Below, piece by piece: positions 1 to 5,016 of a stretch of DNA of 5,016 bases. Under the pieces are notes generated by a model. That model made no database searches. It was given only the letters and a program-made list of their open reading frames with translations, and was not told the DNA's origin. The translations under genes and the position numbers were made by a program. The DNA is from Terriglobia bacterium (GTDB lineage: Bacteria > Acidobacteriota > Terriglobia > UBA7540): positions 1 to 5,016 of the forward strand of contig JASHYZ010000610.1 of the NCBI GenBank assembly GCA_030042795.1. Reading direction: 5' to 3'. Within the stretch, counting starts at the first letter, position 1. Every line of letters starts with the position of its first letter.

Positions 1-939
1 CTCAACATCGGCATCGCTTTGATCGTTGGCTTAATTCTCGGGGTGACGCTTGCCTTCATCGAAGAAGGGCTAGACAATTCCATCAAAACCGCCGAGGACG
101 TGGAGAGGCTCATTGCTGCGCCGGCTTTGGCCATTGTGCCGGCGGCGGGGTCTGAAGGAGGCAGGCTTTACGGACGGACCGCAGGCCACCGAAAGGGCCG
201 CGTGTTCGCCAAGGCGCCTGCCAACGGCGCCGTCGCGCTGGCTGTCCTCAAGCGCCCGACATCTGCACTCTCTGAGTCCTACCGAGCTCTGCGAACATCC
301 ATCCTGCTGTCGACGGCCGTCCGTCCGCCGCAGGTGCTGCTGGTGACAAGCCCGCAACCCAACGAGGGCAAGAGTTGCACTTCGCTGAACCTGGCGTTGA
401 CCCTGGCGCAACGCAACGACCGCGTGCTGATCGTGGACGGTGACCTGCGCAAACCATGCGTGGCCCATCATCTCGGTCTCAAGCAAGAGCGCGGCCTCAG
501 TGGCCTGCTGACCGGCGCTCACGACTTGGATGAGGCGCTGTGCCGCGCCGAGAGTGTTCCTCAGCTTTGGGCGCTGCCGGGCGGTCCAACGCCTCCAAAC
601 CCTGCGGAGCTGCTCTCTTCACCGCGAATGGCCGGCATCCTCCAGCAGCTTCGGGAGCGATTTGACCACATCGTTGTGGACTCTCCGCCCCTGCTGATGG
701 TAACTGACGCCACCATCCTCTCAACCTTGGCGGACGGCGTCATTCTCGTGGTCGAAAGTGGTGTCACTGTTCGCGGCGCTTTGTTGCGCGCCCACTCGTT
801 GCTTGAGAACGCCGGCGGCCGTCTGCTAGGCGTGGTGATGAACAAAGTGGATTTTCGCCACGATACGTACTACTACTCACGGTATTCACGCTACTATCGC
901 TCGTACTACGATACTTCTCAAGTGTCGCCGGCCTCTTAG
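1..939 (+). CDS. Polysaccharide co-polymerase / BY-type tyrosine autokinase, C-terminal part (5' truncated by window)
   Basis: Inner-membrane chain-length regulator fused to a cytoplasmic bacterial tyrosine kinase (Wzc/EpsB-like), which autophosphorylates C-terminal tyrosines with ATP and controls polymer length and export. The reading frame is open from base 1, so the gene begins upstream; 312 residues are visible (numbered from base 1), whereas full-length members usually have about 700-750. Residues 1-20 look like the second membrane helix of the Wzz part, followed by the typical juxtamembrane LDNSIKTAEDVERL stretch. An ExxRxxR motif (E92, R95, R98), linked in this family to oligomer contacts, precedes the kinase core. 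Walker A is SPQPNEGKSC (K124, S125), Walker A' is VLIVDGDLRKP (D146, D148) and Walker B is HIVVDSPP (D227). The tail has eight tyrosines between residues 290 and 303. A TTG at 19 could be read as a start but lies inside the membrane helix and is not the true one. The Walker A has Asn121 where Gly is usual. The TAG stop is 5 bp before the TPR gene. Family assignment is firm; the exact symbol is not. Confidence 0.95.
   Translation, partial: LNIGIALIVGLILGVTLAFIEEGLDNSIKTAEDVERLIAAPALAIVPAAGSEGGRLYGRTAGHRKGRVFAKAPANGAVALAVLKRPTSALSESYRALRTSILLSTAVRPPQVLLVTSPQPNEGKSCTSLNLALTLAQRNDRVLIVDGDLRKPCVAHHLGLKQERGLSGLLTGAHDLDEALCRAESVPQLWALPGGPTPPNPAELLSSPRMAGILQQLRERFDHIVVDSPPLLMVTDATILSTLADGVILVVESGVTVRGALLRAHSLLENAGGRLLGVVMNKVDFRHDTYYYSRYSRYYRSYYDTSQVSPAS
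868..909 (+). other. C-terminal tyrosine cluster of the BY-kinase (autophosphorylation tail)
   Basis: Codons 290-303 of the visible protein encode YYYSRYSRYYRSYY: eight tyrosines in fourteen residues, separated only by Ser and Arg. In BY-kinases such tails are the sites of trans-autophosphorylation between neighbouring subunits, and their phosphorylation state controls oligomer assembly. The short repeated Y-S-R units suggest growth by small duplications. That these tyrosines are phosphorylated is inferred from the family. Confidence 0.85.
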
Positions 940-944
940 CATCA

Positions 945-2354
945 ATGAACCTCTGCTGTAACCAACTACTGCGTCTGCGGCCTTCATTTGTGGCAAGGTC
1001 TGTGCTTCTGCTCTTGCCTGCTGGAGTGGCGCTGGTCACTGCGTTTCAAGCCGTCCGCCTTGCGGCAGTCATCACCTTAGGTGAGAGCACCGAGCCATCA
1101 GTTGTTGAGAAGGCCTTGGCACTCGATCCGACGAACCCCGAGCTCCATCACCGTGTAGGTCTGGTTCTGTTCTATTCCTCAGCCCCATTCGATGCCGCGA
1201 ACGGACTGTGGCATCTGCGCCACGCCACCGAATTGAATCCCAATGAGGCGCTTTATTGGCTCGACCTCGCCTCGGCCTGCGAAGCAAGCCATGATACGGC
1301 CTGCGCAAACCGATCGTTCCGGCGCGCTGTGGAACTGAGTCCCATGACGCCACGGATTTTGTGGGCTGCGGCCAACTACGCGCTCCGCGCGGGCGAACCG
1401 GATGAAGCTCTGGCGCTGTTTCGCCGGCTGCTGCATCTAGATTCGACGTACGCTGACGCAGTTTTTCAAATTTGCAGCCGAGTGCTCAACTCACCCGAAT
1501 GGACACAGGCATCGGTTTTGAATCTGACCCCACAGCTTCAACTAACCCTCGTAAACTTTCTCGAAGGTAACAGCCAGCCTGATCTCGCCGATGCAGTGTG
1601 GCGCGAACTCACGAGCGAGCGCCTCGCTCCAGCCAAATCGAGCAGCGCTCCGTTCACATTTCCCTCCGCCGAACCGTACCTGGACCATCTCATCGATGCC
1701 GGGAAACAGCGCGAAGCCGTGGACGTCTGGAACGACCTGGGTGCGCTCGGCGTCATCACTCCTGCCAACGAACCGAAACCAGCAAACGGGGAGATTGCTG
1801 ATGCCCCGTACCGCCAATACATCTTTAATGGTGGCTTCGAACAAACACCGCTGAATGCAGGCTTTGACTGGCGATACCCATCCTTGCCATTCGTCTCCGT
1901 CGCCTTCTCAAATTCTGTGGCTCACAGCGGTTCTCGCGCTGCGCGGATCGAGTTTACGGGCGAGCGGAACGACGAATCCGAGCCTGTCTTTCAACTGGCG
2001 CCTGTGCAACCAGGCCGGTCTTATCTGCTAGCCGCATTTGTCGGCAGCGAAGGGATCACCTCGGATTCGGGTCCGCGCCTTCGCGTGCTCGACCCGCGTT
2101 GCACAGCCTGTCTCGACACCGCGACCGAGCCCACGATTGGGACCACACCTTGGCACCAAGTCTGCGTCAGCTTCACGACCGGTCCTCAGACAAGTTTGGT
2201 GAAGATCTCCGTCTGGCGGCCACGGAGTCGCGCCTTTCCCTTCGACATCACCGGCACTTTCTGGCTCGACGACGTTTCACTCACCACTGCGCAGCCTGGT
2301 TTAGCCTCAGGAACTCTTGCGAGCTCTGCGCGTCCCGCCATGCCCGTGAATTGA
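945..2354 (+). CDS. Membrane-anchored TPR protein with C-terminal carbohydrate-binding-like domain
   Basis: A 469-residue protein of unproven function. Residues about 19-45 form one hydrophobic segment after a short basic N-terminus (R10, R12, R18), fitting a signal anchor with the rest outside the cytoplasm. Residues about 52-170 hold three TPR-like helical pairs, with the recurring signatures ALALDPTNPELH, ATELNPNEALYWLDLA and AVELSPMTPRILWAAANYAL. A less regular helical part extends to about 275. Residues 295-446 look like a beta-sandwich carbohydrate-binding module: it opens with NGGFE, then GFDWRY and HSGSRAARIEF, and closes with FWLDDVSL, an opening and closing pattern common to CBM4/9-like folds. 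A CxxC pair (C386, C389) lies inside this domain. The ATG at 945 is 5 bp after the kinase stop and lacks an obvious Shine-Dalgarno; a GTG at 990 is possible but would clip the basic residues. Its position between co-polymerase and polymerase suggests a scaffold or glycan-contacting role in assembly. The architecture is well supported; the role is inferred. Confidence 0.85.
   Translation: MNLCCNQLLRLRPSFVARSVLLLLPAGVALVTAFQAVRLAAVITLGESTEPSVVEKALALDPTNPELHHRVGLVLFYSSAPFDAANGLWHLRHATELNPNEALYWLDLASACEASHDTACANRSFRRAVELSPMTPRILWAAANYALRAGEPDEALALFRRLLHLDSTYADAVFQICSRVLNSPEWTQASVLNLTPQLQLTLVNFLEGNSQPDLADAVWRELTSERLAPAKSSSAPFTFPSAEPYLDHLIDAGKQREAVDVWNDLGALGVITPANEPKPANGEIADAPYRQYIFNGGFEQTPLNAGFDWRYPSLPFVSVAFSNSVAHSGSRAARIEFTGERNDESEPVFQLAPVQPGRSYLLAAFVGSEGITSDSGPRLRVLDPRCTACLDTATEPTIGTTPWHQVCVSFTTGPQTSLVKISVWRPRSRAFPFDITGTFWLDDVSLTTAQPGLASGTLASSARPAMPVN
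1098..1454 (+). other. TPR-like repeat region within the TPR/beta-domain protein
   Basis: Residues about 52-170 contain three successive helix-turn-helix units about 34-38 residues apart, each beginning near an A-x-x-L-(D/N/S)-P motif (A59-P62, A94-P99, A128-P133) and followed by a helix with Ala/Leu spacing typical of TPRs. The third unit, with RAGEPDEALALFRRLLHLD, is the best match to the consensus. Such repeats normally mediate protein-protein contacts. Confidence 0.75.
1827..2282 (+). other. Carbohydrate-binding-like beta-sandwich domain
   Basis: Residues 295-446 of the TPR protein run from NGGFEQ to WLDDVSL. The N-terminal NGxFE, the central SGSRAARI strand, the PGRSYLLAAFV strand, the W-H-Q-V-x-V-x-F strand and the terminal LDDVSL strand follow the order seen in CBM4/9-like jelly-roll domains. 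Sugar binding is not shown by the sequence; such folds also serve structural roles. Confidence 0.65.
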
Positions 2355-2355
2355 G

Positions 2356-3738
2356 ATGACTGCCTATTCCTTCGCTCAAGATCGCCTCAACGATAGGCGG
2401 TCCAGCGCTGAAGCGGCTCCTGCTGCGGCCAATCATAGCGACGCCAGCGCGTGGGCTGCGGCTCGCATGGTACTGATCGCCACCCTCGTGCTGGTGACCC
2501 TGGCTTTTGGCGCTGTGCAGGCGTGGGCCTGGGGAGCGATGATCGTGCTAACGGCAACTGCCCTCGTTCTGTGGGCGTTGGGCAGCGCCCGGCAGGACAC
2601 CATCCGCGTCGCCTGGACGCCGCTTTATGTTCCGGCCGCCGCGTTTCTGCTGCTCGCGTTCGCTCAGTATTTCGCGCATGCCACGGCCGATCCCGTCTCT
2701 GCTCGTGAATCGCTCGTAAAGCTCTCGGCTGACCTCATCATCTTCTTTCTCGCGACTCAGCTTTGGAGCGCCGGCTCGCACCCCCATCGCCGACTTGCGC
2801 TGACCGTCACGATTTTTGCTTGCGCCTTGGCCCTGTTTGCCCTGCTGCAGTTCTTTGCAGACCCGGCCACGATCTATGGCTTCGTCAGACCTCGCTGGGG
2901 CGGATGGATCTTCGGTCCTTACGTCAACCACAATCACTACGCCGGCTTGATGGAGATGCTCACCCCCATCGCGCTGTGTTATCTGATCGCCTTGTGGCGG
3001 CAGCCTCGATATCGCCGTCGCGTCGCCGCCGGAGCCTTCCCGGTCCTGATCGCCCTCGCGTCGGTACCGCTCTCAGGCTCGCGAGGAGGGCTGCTCTCGC
3101 TGGTGGTTGAAATCATTCTCCTCGCCGTAATCCTTTGGCAATTCCTTCCAGGCCACCGGCACCGGCACGTCGCCGTGGCGGGCGCGTTGGCTATCGCTGC
3201 AGTTGCGGCGATGTTCTTGTGGCTTGATCCAGGTCAGGTTTCGCAACGGCTGCGCACCCTGGCCGATGTGCATCGCGCTCCAGAAGCCACGCTGGGCGAG
3301 CGCCGGCTGTTGACCCGCGACGCACTGCGCATCTTCGCGGACCATCCTGGGCTCGGCACAGGCCTCGGCAGCTTCGCCACAGTCTATCCACGCTACCGCA
3401 GCTTCGCCAGCGACCTGGAATGGGACCACGCCCATGACGATTACGTCGAAGCGCTTGCGGAAACAGGGATCGCTGGCGGCGCGCTGATTGTGGCTGCGCT
3501 CGCCCTCTTCGTTACCGGCGCGTTCTCCAATCTGCGCCAGCGGCTGGAGTTCACAAGCGGCTGGATTCGCCTGGGCGCGGCGATCGGGTGCTGCGACTTG
3601 TTGATTCACAGCCTCGCTGATTTCAATCTGCACATTCCTGCGAACGCCGCCTGGTTCAGCCTCTGCGCAGGGATTGCGGTTGGCGGCTGCAAAGCCGAGC
3701 TTGGGTCCACGCGGCAGTCCGCCGACGTGTCATCGTGA
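2356..3738 (+). CDS. O-antigen ligase/polymerase family membrane protein (Wzy_C type), probable Wzy polymerase
   Basis: A 460-residue integral membrane protein of normal family length with about 11-12 hydrophobic segments after a polar N-terminal tail of about 35 residues. Family hallmarks are visible: VNHNHYAG (N191, H192, H194) at the start of a helix; LSGSRGGLLSL (S240-G245), the classic Wzy_C signature with its conserved Arg243; then a large extracytoplasmic loop of about residues 292-365 with DHPGLGTGLGSFATVYPRY and DHAHDDYVEALAETG (H358, H360, D361); and a late HSLADFNLHIPANA motif (H418). Members transfer or polymerise undecaprenyl-linked glycans on the periplasmic face of the inner membrane. 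WaaL ligases and Wzy polymerases share this fold and cannot be told apart by motif alone; a flippase and co-polymerase in the same operon favour Wzy. The ATG lies 1 bp after the TPR gene stop and has no clear Shine-Dalgarno, so translation is probably coupled. The 3' end overlaps the flippase start by 4 bp. Confidence 0.92.
   Translation: MTAYSFAQDRLNDRRSSAEAAPAAANHSDASAWAAARMVLIATLVLVTLAFGAVQAWAWGAMIVLTATALVLWALGSARQDTIRVAWTPLYVPAAAFLLLAFAQYFAHATADPVSARESLVKLSADLIIFFLATQLWSAGSHPHRRLALTVTIFACALALFALLQFFADPATIYGFVRPRWGGWIFGPYVNHNHYAGLMEMLTPIALCYLIALWRQPRYRRRVAAGAFPVLIALASVPLSGSRGGLLSLVVEIILLAVILWQFLPGHRHRHVAVAGALAIAAVAAMFLWLDPGQVSQRLRTLADVHRAPEATLGERRLLTRDALRIFADHPGLGTGLGSFATVYPRYRSFASDLEWDHAHDDYVEALAETGIAGGALIVAALALFVTGAFSNLRQRLEFTSGWIRLGAAIGCCDLLIHSLADFNLHIPANAAWFSLCAGIAVGGCKAELGSTRQSADVSS
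3735..3738 (+). promoter_or_regulatory. GTGA stop/start overlap (translational coupling site)
   Basis: The TGA stop of the ligase/polymerase gene (3736-3738) shares bases with the GTG start of the flippase (3735-3737). No AGGAG-like element lies in the 20 bases upstream, so flippase synthesis probably depends on ribosomes finishing the upstream gene. Coupling is inferred from the arrangement. Confidence 0.65.
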
Positions 3739-5016
3739 TTCAAGCCTTGCACTCACGCTATTTCCAAAACCTCGCCACCACCGTAGGCAGCCAGGCTACC
3801 ATCCTGGCTCTGGGCGTCTTCACCGGTATCGCGGCGGCGCGTTTGCTAGGGCCGCAGGGTCGAGGCGCTCTTGCGGCCGCCGTGCTGTGGCCTCTGGTTT
3901 TGGTTCTGTTCGCGAGCCTCGGGCTCAACCAGGCCATCGTATTTCACGCTGGTAAGCAGCGCTTCACGCTTGCCGAAGTGTGGACGGCCGCGCTTATCCT
4001 GTGGCTAGCTCAGTCGATGATCGTGCTGCTGGCGGGCCGGTCTGTGGTCGCACTGGCCCTGCGGCATTACAGCCTGGAAGCGCGGCACGTCTCCCTTCTC
4101 TTTCTGGCATTCGCCCCGCTCATCATGCTGGGCGGTTATCCGGCGAATCTGCTGCAAGGGCGGCTTGACCTGCTCTCTTTCAACCTGCTGCGGGCTATCA
4201 CGCCGCTTGTATACGCTGCCGGGCTCGTCATCCTGATGCTGCGAGGCAGCGCCAGTCTGCGCGACGTTATAGACTTGCAGATCATCGGAGCCTGCCTGAC
4301 CGTGGCCATCGGGCTTTGGCTGGCGTTCAGCAAGGTGCGACAGCAAGCGGGCAGATGGATTGCCTGGAACCGGAGCGCCTGCGCGAGCCTGCTGAAATTC
4401 GGATGGAAATCTAACCTCTCGTCGGTCACGTCGTACGCCAATCAGCGGTCGGACCAGCTTCTGCTTTCGCTCTTCGTCGGCCCTCACGATTTGGGACTCT
4501 ACGTGGTGGCCGTGGCGCTGGCAACGGCAGTAAGTTTCTTTCCGCAGGCAGCGGGCGTAGTGACTCTTGCCACCGGCTCGAACCTGGCGCCAGAAGAGGC
4601 GCAGCGCGTCATCGTTCGATCATTCCGAGTGACGCTAGCGGCGCTCGGCGCCGGATGCGGACTGCTTCTGGTCCTCTGTCCCTGGCTCATCACCTTTGCC
4701 TATGGCCCCTCATTCGCTCCCGCCGTGACGGCTTGCAAGATCCTGCTGCCCGGATCGGTGGCCCTCGGCTTGAATCAGGTTCTCTACGATGGCGCGCGCT
4801 CTCTGGACCAACCGTTGCTACCCTCGTACTCGGAAGGAATCTCGACGGTGGTCACTTTTGGCGCTCTGCTGCTGCTTTTGCCCCGGTTCGGATTCCTGGG
4901 AGCGGCCGTAGCCTCTACGCTAGCCTATTGTACAGGCTTGGCCGTCACCCTGCACTTCGCCCGCACGCGGCTGCGGATCAGCTTGCGGGATCTATTCGGC
5001 AGCCCGCTAGCCCTCC
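3735..5016 (+). CDS. Wzx-type polysaccharide flippase (MOP superfamily), 3' truncated by window
   Basis: Reading from GTG at 3735, the frame stays open to the window end, giving 427 residues of a protein whose family is usually about 420-500 long, so little is missing. It is strongly hydrophobic with roughly 12 predicted membrane helices. Family-typical features are the first helix followed by AARLLGPQGRGALAAAV (R36-G44), the mid-protein NQRSDQLLLSLFVG then LGLYVVAVAL (D240, a position usually acidic in polysaccharide flippases), the TFAYGPSF loop, and the late FGFLGAAVASTLAY helix. Such proteins translocate undecaprenyl-diphosphate-linked oligosaccharide repeat units from the cytoplasmic to the periplasmic leaflet of the inner membrane. 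The GTG overlaps the upstream TGA stop (GTGA, 3735-3738), a classic termination-reinitiation arrangement; no Shine-Dalgarno is evident, and a TTG at 3747 is a weaker alternative. The adjacent polymerase-family gene and co-polymerase complete the Wzx/Wzy/Wzz set. An amino-acid or other lipid flippase is less likely given this context. Confidence 0.9.
   Translation, partial: MIQALHSRYFQNLATTVGSQATILALGVFTGIAAARLLGPQGRGALAAAVLWPLVLVLFASLGLNQAIVFHAGKQRFTLAEVWTAALILWLAQSMIVLLAGRSVVALALRHYSLEARHVSLLFLAFAPLIMLGGYPANLLQGRLDLLSFNLLRAITPLVYAAGLVILMLRGSASLRDVIDLQIIGACLTVAIGLWLAFSKVRQQAGRWIAWNRSACASLLKFGWKSNLSSVTSYANQRSDQLLLSLFVGPHDLGLYVVAVALATAVSFFPQAAGVVTLATGSNLAPEEAQRVIVRSFRVTLAALGAGCGLLLVLCPWLITFAYGPSFAPAVTACKILLPGSVALGLNQVLYDGARSLDQPLLPSYSEGISTVVTFGALLLLLPRFGFLGAAVASTLAYCTGLAVTLHFARTRLRISLRDLFGSPLAL

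Noticed and set aside
19..21. TTG at 19 as the start of a short, stand-alone kinase (CapB/CpsD-like) of 306 residues
   Set aside because: The frame is open back to base 1 and the TTG lies within a hydrophobic helix typical of the second Wzz membrane segment, so a fused co-polymerase/kinase truncated by the window is the better reading.
70..522. A 150-codon minus-strand open frame opposite the kinase
   Set aside because: It overlaps the Walker A and A' coding region of the kinase and shows no motif of its own; it is a shadow of codon bias.
940..944. Possible promoter or terminator between the kinase and TPR genes
   Set aside because: Only five bases separate the genes, and no hairpin with a T-run or -35/-10 pair stands out around them.
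3073..3633. A 186-codon open frame on the minus strand opposite the ligase/polymerase gene
   Set aside because: It lies wholly antisense to a gene with clear family motifs, its translation is rich in Arg, Gln and Ala without a recognisable domain, and high G+C commonly leaves such antisense frames open.
3674..4168. Two plus-strand open frames in another frame (3674-3955 and 3980-4168) over the polymerase/flippase junction
   Set aside because: They compete with the flippase frame, which begins at the GTGA overlap and carries the family motifs; their translations are Arg/Gly/Ser/Pro-rich and lack membrane helices.
4005..4487. A 160-codon open frame on the minus strand opposite the flippase
   Set aside because: The plus-strand frame is a convincing multi-helix flippase; the antisense translation is hydrophilic and low-complexity (Gln/Arg/Pro-rich) with no plausible fold.
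1..5016. CRISPR array, tRNA, rRNA, insertion sequence or attachment site
   Set aside because: No regularly spaced direct repeats, tRNA-like cloverleaf, transposase motif or terminal inverted repeats were seen; coding density is near complete.

Overview
This window is the interior of a polysaccharide export and polymerisation operon (exopolysaccharide, capsule or O-antigen type, Wzx/Wzy-dependent logic). All four genes lie on the + strand and fill the window almost completely. Neither operon end is visible: the first gene starts before base 1 and the last runs past base 5016.

Layout: (1) bases 1-939, the C-terminal part of a chain-length co-polymerase fused to a bacterial tyrosine kinase (Wzz/BY-kinase), ending in a dense tyrosine cluster. 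(2) 945-2354, a membrane-anchored TPR protein with a C-terminal carbohydrate-binding-like beta domain. (3) 2356-3738, a multi-pass O-antigen ligase/polymerase family protein, most likely acting as the Wzy polymerase here. (4) 3735-5016, a Wzx-type lipid-linked oligosaccharide flippase, incomplete at its 3' end. Junctions are 5 bp, 1 bp and a 4-bp GTGA overlap, so one polycistronic message with coupled translation is likely. No promoter, terminator, RNA gene, repeat array or mobile element was seen.

How they would work together (inference from family knowledge): the flippase moves undecaprenyl-linked repeat units across the inner membrane, the ligase/polymerase family protein joins them on the periplasmic face, and the co-polymerase/kinase sets chain length and couples assembly to phosphorylation cycling on its tyrosine tail. 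The TPR/beta-domain protein is the least understood member. Its anchor and carbohydrate-binding-like domain suggest a periplasmic scaffold or glycan-contacting accessory factor. No glycosyltransferase is visible, so the sugar-assembly genes must lie outside.

Organism: high G+C (roughly 60% by eye), bacterial, with a Gram-negative style single-chain Wzz-kinase. The combination of a TPR protein carrying an NGGFE...GFDWR-type domain beside an O-antigen ligase family protein recalls Acidobacteriota exopolysaccharide loci, but this is a recollection of family patterns and not a test. I see a fairly standard polysaccharide locus with one poorly characterised component, and no evidence for a wholly new system.
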